A stretch of DNA of 64,000 nucleotides from Watersipora subatra (lineage: Eukaryota; Bryozoa; Gymnolaemata; Cheilostomatida; Watersiporidae). Numbering within the stretch: position 1 is the first letter of the stretch; each line of letters starts with the position of its first letter. A program made the position numbers and the translations under genes. The stretch is from assembly GCF_963576615.1 (NCBI RefSeq), contig NC_088714.1, positions 46,905,772 to 46,969,771 of the forward strand, read 5' to 3'. Shown piece after piece: positions 34,908 through 46,952 of the stretch. Below the pieces are notes generated by a model that saw only the letters and a list, made by a program, of their open reading frames with translations, searched no databases and was not told the origin of the DNA.

Positions 34908-36060
34908 CAATAGCCAATGAATAGATTTAAGAATTCAAGCAATTTATGTTTACACAAATTCTGTACCATTCACTATCTCGCTACCCACTTTCGCCTTGAA
35001 ATTCTAGAAAATTAGAGATGCGAGCTTGCAAGGTGGTTTTTGATGTATCACTAAATGCCCAAGGATGCGAGAGGCCAGTTACGGAAACTACATCACTTGG
35101 TTTTCTTGTCAGGTCTGCTTCAAATTTGTTTTAAAAAGGTTGGCTGAAAATGAGAGTATAAGCAAATCGAAAAGTTTGAAGCCAAGAAGAGATGATTTAA
35201 AAATGAAAATGATGAAAAAATATAATTAGCTCTGATATAAGATCAGAGCATTTTTTTCAAGTATGTTTTATTAAGCTGAATTCAGTTATATTAAATTTAT
35301 ACTTTAAGTTTGTTTATGCGATTTCACAAAAGTGTAGAGTACCAAGCGTGTTGCATCAAGTCTCTCTCACACCGTCATTAGTGCTATGACTCTCTGAAAG
35401 GTAAGAAATTCATACGGTATGCTACTTTATGGACTGCTGCATACTGCCACTACTCAAAATTATGTTGTACATAATACTGCTACATTTTAATGCAGACCAT
35501 AACCTTTACATAGGTATTTGTAACCTTGGGGGCATGGGTATAGAGCATGAATAGATAAAATCATGTATTTTTTCATTGTAATATTTCTTATTGATAGTTT
35601 TTTAGAGGATGGCAACACAATAATTTATCTTTAGTTAATTTATATAAAAAACAGTTTTTGAGATAGGACTTTAAGAAAATTAACTTGCGAGCTTTTGTCC
35701 CAGAATGCAGTTTGCTCTCATATCAGACATGACTGTACAGTAGGCGCTCCTAAAATGAGATGATCAGCTCTAGGAACGTTTACATGATAAGGATTTTTCA
35801 TTATAAGAATGTTAACATACATGTAAATTGTCTAAACCATTTCAGGACCTTTCCAAACTCGCTCATGTGAGAATCTGACTTAAATTCTTTTGAATGTATT
35901 GGCGGTGCCTTAACTGTATTATTATTGGTTTTCATCGACAACTTTTCATGATGAACCTCATTGGTTTAATAGACCATGATTGTGGTAATTTGACAATAAT
36001 TTGATGAAGAGTGCATAGTTTTGACGCGACAGCGACTTACAACAATTGACTAAGAAAAAA
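34907..36060. other. No gene seen
   Basis: AT-rich sequence with no supported ORF or repeat. Confidence 0.5.
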
Positions 36061-36069
36061 TAGTTTCAC

Positions 36070-36078
36070 TATAAAAAG
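36070..36078 (+). promoter_or_regulatory. TATA box
   Basis: TATAAAAAG lies 71 bases before the start codon of the secreted-peptide ORF, a normal distance for a short 5' UTR. Confidence 0.5.
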
Positions 36079-36148
36079 CGGTAGTACCTTTTCGTCATCT
36101 ATTTGTCCTTGAGAGCTCAAAATTGCAACTCCAACTCGTGACATTCAG

Positions 36149-36331
36149 ATGCACCGACCAAAAGCCTTAAAGTATTTTTCAACAATTGCACTGCTATATG
36201 TACCTATTCTCTGTTCTGTCGTCACTTCGGACAAATTATCACAAGAGTCAGAATGTCATGGAAATTGTATGTATTATATGTATAATGCTTTATGTACAGT
36301 GTTGGGAAAAAATCTTTGTCCGCCTGTTTAA
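36149..36331 (+). CDS. Candidate secreted Cys-containing peptide
   Basis: 60 codons from ATG 36149. Residues 1-27 look like a signal peptide: a basic start (MHRPKALKYF), a hydrophobic core (STIALLYVPILCSVV) and a cleavage-type TS. The mature part starts DKLSQESECHGNC. Two 3' ends are possible. Unspliced, the last 11 or so residues and the stop come from the left end of a Tc1-like element (from 36297), with AATAAA at 36348. Spliced, a GTATGT donor at 36267 joins in phase to 37329-37366. The TATA box upstream supports a real gene. I do not recognise the peptide, and it may be only the first exon of something longer. Confidence 0.45.
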   Translation: MHRPKALKYFSTIALLYVPILCSVVTSDKLSQESECHGNCMYYMYNALCTVLGKNLCPPV

Positions 36332-37305
36332 GTAAGTGTAGCACTGCAATAAATTCATCATAATTTGGAAATATTTTGCACTGCATACATAAAACCCTGT
36401 ATCAAAACAATCCTAATGAGCTGAAGAATAGAAATAACTAGATTTAAAAATTGCCATATATCTTCTATTGTATCAACCGCTGCCTACTCATTCACACTGC
36501 ATACCAGAAAATATGTCATCGCAAATTTTGTTCTTATCTCTTCTTTAATTATTTTCTAAATTGAAAATAACAGTCTTGTACGGTTATGGGCCCAGAAAAA
36601 AGCCATTGGGGTTGCTTTGCATTTTAATATTTTATCTGGTAGCCTTTGCAGACTATAACCATTCTGCAGCCTTAGGCATGCTGTGAACAAGCCTCACGAG
36701 CGCTTGAGTGTTCATAATCTGAAACCAGCAATCATGTTGGACAGCTGGTTTTTTCAAACGCCTTGATCATGGTAGATCTTTGGTGGTTTGATGCTGCATT
36801 CATTTCTTTACCACTTAATTTTCTTTTGATCAAAATACTCTAAGCTTCTTGCTATTTTTCTATTGCTCAGATTGCCAATCGTATGCAGGTGAATGATGAG
36901 GTCGTTGACACATTTCTTATCCATGGTTGATGTTGACGCTGGTATGAATTCTGGGATCTCTAGCTGTTCCTCTTTTAACAAGCAAAACTGTAAACCTTTG
37001 CTGCACATGCTGTCCAACAGGATCTCTATTGTTGTGATAATATTCCACTTAAAAATTAATAATGTCATATTGGGTTTGAAAGTGTGTTAATAAGCACTGA
37101 TTCACATTGATTGGCCTAAAATTGATTATTGATCCCTGATTAACCCTAATTTTATTACTGATGGTGTCAACAAGATCTAATGTTAAATTACTTTTAAATG
37201 ATGCATGGTTTGTCAGGGTTCAATCCCTCTATATGACTACTACAACAAATTTACCTAAAATGGGCAGTGAGGTTTGAGGTGGACAAAGACTTTCTGACAC
37301 CACTT
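36297..37305 (-). mobile_element. Tc1/mariner-like element, decayed
   Basis: The left end CAGTGTTGGGAAAAAATCTT and the right end inverted agree at about 21 of 28 positions. Both ends abut a TA. Its ~1 kb interior holds remnants of a minus-strand transposase. The left end supplies the stop and a polyadenylation signal to the peptide ORF at 36149. Confidence 0.65.
36640..37068 (-). pseudogene. Tc1/mariner transposase relic
   Basis: On the minus strand, an HTH-like segment (HTIGNLSNRKIARSLEY) near the start and a SMPKAAEWL-type segment near the end (about 36660-36690) resemble the DNA-binding and C-terminal parts of Tc1-family transposases. Many stops separate them. I cannot place the DDE residues. 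Confidence 0.45.
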
Positions 37306-37328
37306 TATGTCGCTTTCTTTTCTCGCAG

Positions 37329-37366
37329 GTGTGGCGAGACAGACTAACACTCAAATCGAACTTTAG
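37329..37366 (+). CDS. Possible second exon of the secreted peptide
   Basis: It follows acceptor CTTTCTTTTCTCGCAG. Joined to 36149-36266 in phase 1 it completes a Cys codon, then VARQTNTQIEL and a stop at 37364-37366. In that model the Tc1-like element lies inside the intron and does no harm. Confidence 0.3.
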
Positions 37367-37715
37367 AACTCGCCCGATGATACACTTTAAGTTATATGGA
37401 GTTTTTTACGCGGTACGAAGCAAAAACTTTACAAAGTTGCCTGACTTTTTCTAGAATTTATGCTATAGGAGGTATGCGTTATAGGAGCATCTACTTTACT
37501 CTAAAAGACCATGTGAGTTTGTGAGGTACAAATATCATGTTTAAAGTGTGCAATAGCTCCCATGTAGGATACTTTTGCTTCCTCATCACTAATTGAACTC
37601 TGTTCCAAATTTTGGTCAGGTTACCACGTTTTGTCGCAATGTCTCAGCATTTATGCTATATTTTTGTGTAGACAAATAAAGTTTATTGTGTATTATCTAT
37701 TTTTTTTCATTTTAG

Positions 37716-37832
37716 CCTTGCTTGTCCTCTAGCGCAAAGCCGACCTATTGCTCCTAGATGTGACTCTGGCACTGATGAGATAAAAGTGCAAGCTGAGTTA
37801 TCAGTAAAGATTTTGACAGAACTGTTCATGAA
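37716..37832 (+). CDS. Conserved-looking gene, exon a
   Basis: 117 bp between TTTTTTTCATTTTAG and GTGAGTGT. Only one frame is open: LACPLAQSRPIAPRC, then DSGTDEIKVQAELSV, then KILTELFM. It starts after 2 nt of a split codon and ends in phase 2. The composition is that of a real soluble protein. It joins in phase to 38063-38111, and the other exons of the gene follow on the same strand to 48701. I do not recognise the protein. A conserved eukaryotic family of unknown function such as DUF2362/C12orf4 could be tested, but I have no firm match. Confidence 0.6.
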
Positions 37833-38062
37833 GTGAGTGTGAGAGTGCTTAAATTTCAATGCTGTAGTTTATCCCATTTTCTTTCCACTTAACGTGGAAT
37901 GTTTGATTAGTACGATATTTTAGGCAGTTTTTGGCAGCTTGTTTTTGGGACAATGTTTAATTTTGACTGCTGATGTACTGGCGGTTAAGACATTTGAAAA
38001 GCTGATAATGGTGTTTTTATAAAACCCCGACAATAAATGCAGAGTAATTTTTTGCTTTGTAG

Positions 38063-38111
38063 CATATTTGACTCAATAGAACAAGTGTTATCGCTGAAGC
38101 ATTCTCTTAAG
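38063..38111 (+). CDS. Conserved-looking gene, exon b
   Basis: 49 bp after acceptor TTTGCTTTGTAG, ending before GTGAAA. The single first base completes the codon left by exon a (Asn), then IFDSIEQVLSLKHSLK, ending in phase 0. The phase match with exon a and the helical composition support it. The donor is only fair. Confidence 0.5.
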
Positions 38112-38149
38112 GTGAAAACAAATTAGGCGATAATTAGAGCGATATTGCG

Positions 38150-38221
38150 CTGTGTGGCGCTAATCTGCTGTGTGGCGCTAATCTGCTATGTGGCGCTAAT
38201 CTGCTGTGTGGCGCTAATCTG
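38150..38221. repeat. 18-bp minisatellite, four units
   Basis: CTGTGTGGCGCTAATCTG repeated four times with one substitution, inside the intron after exon b. The CVALIC frame over it is an artefact. Confidence 0.95.
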
Positions 38222-38839
38222 CGTTAGAATTCACTCAGCGTGTTCATGCAGAGCGATAAAGCTAGAATTTCTCTACACAACTTTATTGCTAACGAGATGC
38301 ATTTCGATTGGTATTTCGATTGGTTAGTTTTTACCATAATGTAATTTTACGGCGGGTAATTATTTCTTACCGATGTTCAACAACATACAGCAGCATCAAT
38401 TTTCTATTTTGTTACGATTGAAACATCTTCAGAACGAACACTCAATTGTTCATGAATTTAATAATAGCACTCCCAGTTCTGTCCATCATAACAAACAAAA
38501 TTAAAAAAATCCAAGTTGAAAACCAACATCTGGAGTCAATCGATGCGCCGGTTGACCATCTTGAGAATGGTAAATATTTAATATATTAAATATGAAAAAC
38601 CACTACAAAATAAAATATGTATAAAAAATTGTAAAAACAATACAGTTAAAAATACAAGAATCGCTTTTCTTTTGTCTTCTTGTAGTGTAGGCAGTGTACA
38701 CTCTTTGAAAGGGAGATAGGTTTAATAACAAATGTGGAGGTTGTTTGTGTTGTAGCCTAGACGACGACATATTGACTGGCCTAAATTTATTAACAACTCC
38801 GAAAAAACTGATGATACGGATTTTTATTGGCAGTTTGTG

Positions 38840-39155
38840 AGCGTGCCCATTATATCATTTGCTAGTAAATTGCTCAAGTGTGTTTATGCACGCACCAGCG
38901 ATATCTCCGCCCTCCTCATGACGCTTGCAATAAAATCACCTAGTGTGTTTGGACCTTTAAAGCTCCTTGCTATATTTTCACAAAAGGCGAATATACCTAT
39001 ACCTATACTGAGAAGGTAACTTACCTCCTCAAATAGAGGTGGCGTTCATTAAAAAGATGGCGCTCGATTTTCAAAGCAATCTCCTGATGTGGTCCCAAAT
39101 AGCGGTGCCAATCAAATCAAGGTGCATTCAAATATAGGTTTAACGGTAGCTCACT
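38840..39155 (-). repeat. Repeat family C (CCTCTATTTGAA), partial copy
   Basis: The right end, read on the minus strand, starts CTACCGTTAAACCTATATTT and contains GAACGCCACCTCTATTTGA. It shares this end structure with 54615-55881 and 59920-60545. Confidence 0.5.
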
Positions 39156-42100
39156 TTCAACATTTCTTCCAATAACAAATTGAAGGTGGTCAGAGACTCT
39201 GTGCATAAAGACCTCATCAACTTTTTTTTTTGTACAATGTTAAAAACTTTGTGCTTTTGTAGAAGTTGTTTAATTTGGAGAACAAAGATGAGCTCACCAT
39301 GCAGAACTATTGTTCTTTAATCATGTTCTCGCAGAACTAATCATATTGGCCTACAAGTGTTTTGAAAAACTGAAGGGTAAGTTGATGAGTCCTCTACTTT
39401 TTGTAGTCCTAATCTTCTGATAATTACATTGGGCTTTGATGACTAAAGTGAGCTCTGGAGACTGCAGTCATTACATTGGGTAGTTGGCTACACTAAAATA
39501 CTATAGCACTGACAATCTGCAAAAATAGTAAAACAATAGTTATGAAGCAAAATAACCATGTATGGAGTGGCATGTACAATTGATATTTAAATTGTACAAA
39601 TACAATATCAAAGTATTAAAATATTAACCATTTTTTAAAGATTGAATGTATTTCTTAATGAGTGTAGCCTGGGTTTTCCGAATGGAAAAAGTCTAAAACA
39701 CAATCAGATTTTGGTCTAGTCCATTAACTGAGTGCGTACAACAGGCTGCGCAGTGCAGCTCAGCACAATGTACGCTTATAATCAAGAGCAATGCGCTAAA
39801 AAAATCTTTGTACAAAACATTTCTTATCAGTGAGTAGGCAATTAGTTAGCCGGTCCTATGTGTACCTAATTGGAAAAAACCAATCGCCATCCTGCATCTA
39901 ACTAATAGAAAACATGTTAACAGCCAACAGCGACCAAAGTTTTTTGAGAATCGTTATTTTTGTTTTTACAGTTTATTATTGCAATAAACAGCTGTGTTAG
40001 ACCTTTACAGCTACCAAGGTTTTAGAAATGGGCAATAAATAGACTTTTGGAAAATGGACTACTGATTGCTACCTATTGTATCAGCAAAAGAGGATGAGAA
40101 CCTGACCAAGCTCATACCGCAACACACTTTTTAGATTTTTTGTCCGAACCATTAGGCGTAAAACCTTCTGCTGATTAATGTGTATGTTAAAAAACTCTGA
40201 TAGGCAGTGCGGTTCATAAATAGGGTCATCTTAATCTGAGGGCACACTTCATTGGTGAAAATTAGGTCTTTAATAAGAGCCATCACATGTAAGACAAATT
40301 AATGTACCAAAGTCTGTTCTATTCTAATAAAAAGTGTATTATGTTATTCAATAGAAAAATGATATGATAATGATGCTACCGCTACCAGGCGCAATAGCCT
40401 TTTAGCTTTTACTTTGAAACAATTTTTATTTACACTTTATAGCCACAATGTATACGCTTTAATTCTGGAGTTGTCTGTTCGTGTAATAATGTTCTATCTA
40501 CCAATCTTTCATACAAATAAAAGTGTCTTCAAGAACCCTGGTATCATTTTTTAGCTGTTTTTTATGAAATCTAGAGGCATTTGAAACGTTCTCTCTTCTA
40601 ACAGCGTCAATAATTTTTTAACCTTGTCTTAGCATTTTACAACATATTGAAGGGTAAAGTAACAATTTGTTCAAAACTTCATGAACTTGTGGTATGGCTC
40701 TTACTCTGTTTTTTACACTAAGCCTGCTTATAAAATTGCTGATGAAATGCAGTTGCATTTAAATTCTGCATAAATTGTCTAAATTGTTTTTTATCACGGT
40801 TTCATTACCAAATGAAAGACTTGGTAAATTTTGATCTTGCAGCCATTTTTTCCTAATTGTGCACGCAGTATGATGCTCAATTACAACAAGGCATGAAGTA
40901 AATGTAATATGAAGCAGTTTTTGCACTGATTTCTTAGGTCTTATATTTATGTTGAAGCTGTTTCAGTGTGAACTCTTAAACTACCAATAGTACAGCTCGT
41001 TTGGCAATGTGTTTCTGTATGGCCAAGTGCTGCATGATGCGGCTTCAGCAAGCTTTTGTACAAATTGTTTCCGATTACTGAGTAATTAGTAAATTACCTT
41101 ATTACATCTATACCTGATTGAAAAAAGCTATTATTTGCATATTTTGAGCAAATAAGAATGCGTTTACAACCTGAGCATAGTTTTGCTTTGCAAAAACTTG
41201 TTTTATGAAATCTTCTTACTGATGACCAGTAATTTCAGAAGCAATACAGCCATAAATGGTTACTAACTTCAGATCTATAGACTGAGTAACTTTATTGAGC
41301 AATAGTACTAATGAGAGTAATTATGTTCATCAGACTAATTAACATGTAAACTAATAATATTCATAAATCATCCGACTAGAGTTTTGTGCTTACCTCACAG
41401 TAATTTCAAAATGGACGAAAAGTGGTCCCTCTCACTCGGCAACTCGTTTGTAATATCTTTGGGGGCATGAACTAACATAAAAACTTATGCTGACAAACTT
41501 GCTATAAAAATATTGTTAATAAACAATTGGGGTGTAAAGTTATAACCATTTATACACTCTTTTTAGAAATTAGGTTTCATGAAACACTTATGTCGCGTTA
41601 GAGAGATCCATTTGGTAGTAAAAGAGTTGAAGTTATCAGCAGGTAGATCCTATGGGTCGCGGTCACAGAAACCATGGTTAAGTCGCAAATCACGAAGTTG
41701 AGTTATACGACTTTGAAGTTGCACCAACTGAACTTATAATATTGGTAACAAATTTTGTAACCTGTAGGTCTGGACCAATCAAAGAGTGATCTTTCTGAAT
41801 CTGAAGTCAGTTTAGCCAATTAAAGTATTTTACCCTCGAAAAAAACTTAAAATCGTTGCTATGCTAAACAAGAAGTACTGAAAAACGGTGTCTGATAATA
41901 ATAATTGTTTCTTTTTTGCCGAATTTAAAGGTAACTTTGACATTTTGGACACTTGTAATGAGTACTTTGGTATTCTAACTGATGTCAAAAACAGTGAAAG
42001 TAAAGGGAGCTGCGGTGATATTTTCTTAACGATTCTTACAAGATTACTACAACATTTAATAATAAGAATAATTATTCAATTTTTATGAAATTATAATCAG

Positions 42101-42759
42101 ATTTAGTTATGAGAATAATTATTCGAGTTTGCAAGGTCAAAGTATATAGTGACCGATGGTGTGCAATATGTTACTGTTGTTAATTTTCTAAAGATTTGGT
42201 TGATGATTTGGGTGTGCCCAATATCGCGATACTATCAAGCTGTTTTTAATACCTGCAAAATTAAGTAATACACTTTCTTATAAATATACAGCTATTTCTT
42301 TGATAACCAGCTAAAATCTGTTTATATTTTTAAATTCAGCATAATTTTTTGGATCCAAGTACAGAAATCTAGATAAATATCACAATATCTTGATATTGGT
42401 TGCTATGTCGTTTTGAAATGTAAACAAAACTGTACATTGGTTTTCGTTTCTCAAACTTTAACACCAGTTTTCTTGGAACTATGTTTTTGCACTAATGGTA
42501 AACGTGCTTCAATTTTTTTGACCATAAAATCTGCTGTAATTAGGTTAGAATCAAAATTTTGTTTGCTAAATCTTGTAATCCCGACTTACCATGAATTCTG
42601 TGATCATGACACATACTAATAGTTAATGCACTGTTTGGAACTTATAGTGCTATTGTAGAACTACAATAAAAAATATGTCATCACTAACAAAAATTAATTA
42701 CCAGTTTTGATTTTGTATAGGTGTCTTGTTTTCTATTAAAGATTTTAATGTGTTTGCAG
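39156..42759. other. Long intron-like stretch, no gene seen
   Basis: AT-rich. The frames at 41888-42088 and 42413-42619 have low-complexity composition and no motif. If the exon chain is right, this is intron of the plus-strand gene. Confidence 0.45.
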
Positions 42760-42783
42760 GACAAAATGAAGCAACTGCAAGAG
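42760..42783 (+). CDS. Conserved-looking gene, possible micro-exon
   Basis: After acceptor TTAATGTGTTTGCAG, 24 bp read DKMKQLQE in phase 0, which fits exon b before and exon c after. The donor GTTTAT is weak. It may be longer or not an exon. Confidence 0.3.
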
Positions 42784-43129
42784 GTTTATCATAGAATTTA
42801 TTTCAAATTATGTTATTATGATAGAACTTTCCGTAACAAACTTTCATTTGGCTAATACTTGTATCCATTTTTGACTAAAATAAGTCGAACCAATTTGTTT
42901 CACTCCTACTACCTGCCCTAAATTGGTGCAAATGGTTATCAGAAATGTGCTTTCTTTGCGCTGCTAAAATGGCCCATTAAATGTACTTTAATTTGATGAA
43001 AACTCAAATATTGGTTAATTATTGGCTTTTCCAAAATACCGTAAAATACTCATCTGATTTGCATGTATGATTTAGCTGCCCAAGTTGTCAATGCATGGTA
43101 CTGGAGCTTGCTATCATTTTGCTTGTTGA

Positions 43130-44038
43130 AGGTTGACTTGCAACAAAATTTCATTACGGTTATTTGGTATCAAAAGATTCACCATGGCTTACTCTGCTGT
43201 GTTGTAGGTGCAAAATATGGAGAACTGTGATTACAAGCTTTTAAAAGCGAAAAAAGAAACAGTTAATCTCCGCGATCCCGAAACCGCCGTAGATTGGAAT
43301 CAATTTATTTCTCCGACATAGTAAAATGATTTGGTTATTGTTTTGACACGTGATCTTCTCACATGAATTGTAAGTTTCGTAAAAGGCTCAATATAAAACT
43401 TCTTGTAGCACTAGTTTATGACATAAACTTTGGGTTTCACCAAAGAGCTCTTACCAAATATAGATGCTCGCTAGTTTACAATTTTGTTTTGGGTTGATCT
43501 AATCGTCTAGTCGCAATCTGATCATGTGACCCATGCTTCCTGCCAAACAGCGCGCATAATTTCCGCAGCATTTTTTGACTATCACAGGTGACCAACAGGC
43601 TTGTCATGCTTATCAGATGATGATATGCATTCCTTCGAGCTAAGGTTAAAAACTAAACAAATTTTTACGGTAGGTTTTGAGATATCAGTGCTCAAAGTGA
43701 CATCAATACAACGATGAGGAAACAGATGCTTGAGGACAATAGACATCGTTTTATTGAATGCGTGAAGTGTATTTGTGAAAATATTTGAAAGAATGAGGTT
43801 GCATGAAAGTGTAAACAGAAGCCATCTTGTTGAGCTACGTTCCATTTGACCCATTTTTGGAATGGGATTCTAATCTTCGGCAATTTCGTGATGGCGGCGA
43901 TTAACTGTTCGCTTTTGAGCTTTTAAGAGCATGTTATCACATTTCTACATATATTGCACATGCAACACAACAGAGTTAGACATGGTGAATCTTTTGATAC
44001 CAAATAACTGCAGTGTGAATTTTGTTGCAAGTCAACTC
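43130..44038. mobile_element. Non-autonomous TTAA-family element (long TIR)
   Basis: About 910 bp with inverted ends of about 160 bp (43130-43290 and 43882-44038) starting RGTTGACTTGCAACAAAAT. The flanks are TTGA (43126-43129) and TTAA (44039-44042). The left end matches the terminal repeats at 16066 and 17731 over 430 bp. The 90-codon minus-strand frame inside (43582-43854) is unexplained. Confidence 0.75.
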
Positions 44039-44360
44039 TTAAGCATTAGTAATCTTTTAGAAAAATGACAAGATTTTCTTTTGGAAACATACCTTTCAAG
44101 CAACAACGGTATGCGAGTGCCACTGTACGTAATTTTGATTAATATTCTTAAACTTCATAATCATTCTTAGTATTGACTAAGTATTATTGCTTTTTAGTTT
44201 GTGTATTTCTTTATGTAATTATTATCTATGAATGTTTAGCTGAAGCTTGTGCAGAGCTGTCATCAACAACAATTTAGTTGAATGTCATTTACTAGTTATT
44301 CCGTTTTACAAATTGGACTGTGCACTGTGAAATAACTGCTTTATTTTAATTGTGTATACA

Positions 44361-44413
44361 GCTCCTATTCACCCTTGCATGTTTATTATAAACATGCAAG
44401 GGTGAATAGGAGC
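44361..44413. repeat. Perfect 25-bp inverted repeat, 3-nt loop
   Basis: 44361-44385 (GCTCCTATTCACCCTTGCAT...) and its exact complement at 44389-44413. No mismatch, no target duplication. Confidence 0.9.
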
Positions 44414-44912
44414 ATGTTCTTGCATTCTGGTTGCCTGTCCACTGACGATAGCACTTGTACAGACTATATGTAAGCATAGTGTCTGGGATAGGAACTGAAA
44501 CTCACAGTTAATACCTATGGTGACCAGCTCTAAATTTTACCTTGCAATAATGTCTAAAAGCCGAGTCCAGATCAGGGTCAGACTACTGACTATCAATTTT
44601 ACGAATGAGTAATTGCTTTTGAAATACCACTTCAATATTTGAAGTCCATTTTTTTAATAGGATATGAATAAGTTTTTACATTGCTTAACTCGCTTTCTTC
44701 TATTGCCTACAAATCACAATGGTGACAAATATCAAAGCTGGGATTGAGAGTCATAAGCTAAAATATCAGATGCACTTCTGCTTGCTCAGTTTTTTCTTTT
44801 TTTTGCAGCAATCAATGAGCTTGCAATTGATTAGCTATAAACAGAGTTTAATTTAAATCGGAAAATCATCTATTCAAAAAATATATTTCTATTTTGTTAT
44901 TACTAATTGCAG

Positions 44913-45050
44913 GGTGTTGCTATAACATGTTCCGCTCCCACTCTGGTGCTAGACAAGTTATCTAAAGAATTGGCGATTCAAGGTTACAAAAGCTTACATA
45001 TTTGGGGAGGTTTCTGGTCAGAGGAGAGCAAACAAAGGAACTTAGTGAAG
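44913..45050 (+). CDS. Conserved-looking gene, exon c
   Basis: 138 bp, phase 0 at both sides, between TATTACTAATTGCAG and GTAAAT. The 46 residues include GVAITCSAPTLVLDKL, AIQGYKSLHIWGGFW and SEESKQRNLVK. This is clearly protein-like, Trp- and Gly-rich at the end, and stands out from the AT-rich surroundings. It splices in phase to the final exon at 48513. Family not recognised. Confidence 0.7.
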
Positions 45051-46019
45051 GTAAATTATGGTGTCAAAACACCAAAATATTGAGTGACATAGAATGAACC
45101 TTGGTGGAAAACAATATTTTTTAGATGTATTTTACAAATATTGAGATGAAAAATTTTGTGCTAGTCCGAAAATTTCAATAATATGTATTTGGACAATGTA
45201 TCTAATAGTCTGCAACAAGCTATAGCTTTTTTTAACTCTGAATGACACTCGTATTGCTTAACTTGCATTTTTGTACCATTTACAATCTCTGTTTGTGAGA
45301 AATGTACCTTTTGTTCCAAATCCAGTTCGGCCTGTCATAGCTGTTTTCTGCAGTCATCATTCAATTTTCGGGATTAACGGGGACCAGGGTCTTTTGTGGA
45401 CAGTGAAAAACCACAAAATAAAAAGTAATGTTTTTAATTATATACATAAATGAGCCAAACTTTAAGGCCAAAACACTTGCATTGTTTCATAAGCATAATG
45501 TATTTGTTTCCTATGTGAAAAGTAAACTAAAGCTCCTTTCATTGACTTTTAGGTCATATTCTAACTTAAATCTAAGTATTTTAACTCAAATTATGAATTT
45601 TTTGTAGTGTGGGCATAAGTCAGATTTTTATCTGATTAGAATAGCTGTACAGCAAATTTTGCTATAATGTACATGTATACCTATTATAACGCAAATTCCT
45701 CTCAACGTAAAGAATTTATGTAAAGCTTTTGTTTGACCAACATAAGTAATGCCATATGGGGTAAAGTGTCAAGTTGGTGAAAATTCCCAAATTTATTAAC
45801 AAAATTTTCATAGTTGTCCTTAAAAATATCGCTTACATTCTTGCCAAACTTGGGCAATGATAAGATGCATAGGGTTCGCTATTATAGATACCAATACATT
45901 GTTAAACTAGTTTGTCATTAGAGATTGTCATTTTTGTCAAAAATATGTAAAATGATTCGCCTCGCAAGAAATCAGAAATATTTGAAGGGGATCTATCAGT
46001 GAAAGCTCTGGAGTGTTAA
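45051..46019. other. Intron-like, no gene seen
   Basis: The frame at 45271-45453 has no motif. Confidence 0.45.
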
Positions 46020-46021
46020 TA

Positions 46022-46952
46022 CAGACGGTCTCCTACTTACAAACATTCGAGTTACGAACAACGGTACATACGAACAAGTCTGCGCGTATATTCATCGATA
46101 ATACCGACGGTATTACCGACGTATTAGCGGCAGAAAGAGGCGCTACGTAGAAGCATCACCCAGCATCCACCTTCCTCTGCCCAGTTCGTTGCAGTGCATA
46201 AGTGCGTGAACGTATCTCCAGTGCGCAAATAACTTTTTTATTTTTCTTGTATGTATTGTAAAGGAGTTTGCCGACCTTTACTTGGCACGATCTAGACTAA
46301 TAAATAAAAAGAAGAGAGTGTGTGTAGTTTCATTCAGCTTTTTATTAGCGAAGAAAATTTCACTATTCGAGGAGCGTACATCTATCTGCTCTGCTCAAAT
46401 AAATGAGAGCGCTCCGTTATATTCAGTAATATCAACCGTTCCGTCCTAACGGCAAACGGTGAGAACACCGGCTAACAAGGTGAATAAATAGGACCGCTAG
46501 CGAGTTGGTATGACAACAATAAAAGTGACGATAAATGATAGTGTTATGACGTGATGTCAGATATAACAATAGCATAACGAGTGAAACAACGATATAATAA
46601 AAGGACAACACATAAAAAAGCACAACAGCAATAAGTTCTAGCATAACGATTAAAACAACGATATAATAAAAAAGGACAACACATACAATAAATAAGAAGT
46701 GCAGTGTCATGGCCCGGCGTCCACCACAGTATTCTCTCCATTTTATTAAAAAGTTTTTTCAGTACAAACCAATTTACAGGTTACTTATACAAGCCTTAAA
46801 CACACTTATATAAACCTTCAATATACTTATATACGTGTAGGCCTTAAGCATAAATTATAATACAAAATATAGCACTGAAGCAACTTACGAACAAATTCAC
46901 TGTACAAACAATTGTTCAGAACGTAACTCGTTCGTAGGTTGGGGACCGTCTG
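46022..46952. mobile_element. Pogo/Tc1-type MITE with nested LTR
   Basis: Ends CAGACGGTCTCC and, inverted, CAGACGGTCCCC, with further matching stretches (GAGTTACG, ACGAACAA). The TA target duplication is at 46020-46021 and 46953-46954. Without the nested LTR the element is about 455 bp. No transposase. Confidence 0.8.
46257..46728 (-). mobile_element. Solo LTR inside the MITE
   Basis: 472 bp; minus strand starts TGTGGTGGACGCC and ends CCTTTACA. Exact 4-bp duplication GTAT at 46253-46256 and 46729-46732. Minus-strand signals: an AATATAACGGAGCGC promoter-like block and CTAATAAAAAGC for polyadenylation. It is related to the inserts at 28384 and 31186. Solo LTRs arise by recombination between the two LTRs of a full element. 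The 92-codon frame in it is not counted. Confidence 0.85.

Noticed and set aside
38150..38221. CRISPR-like array
   Set aside because: Head-to-tail 18-bp units without spacers in a eukaryotic intron.
38145..38327. CVALIC repeat protein
   Set aside because: Produced by the 18-bp minisatellite; not supported as coding.
46432..46710. 92-codon minus-strand ORF
   Set aside because: Lies fully inside the solo LTR; hydrophobic low-complexity frame, not conserved in the related LTRs.
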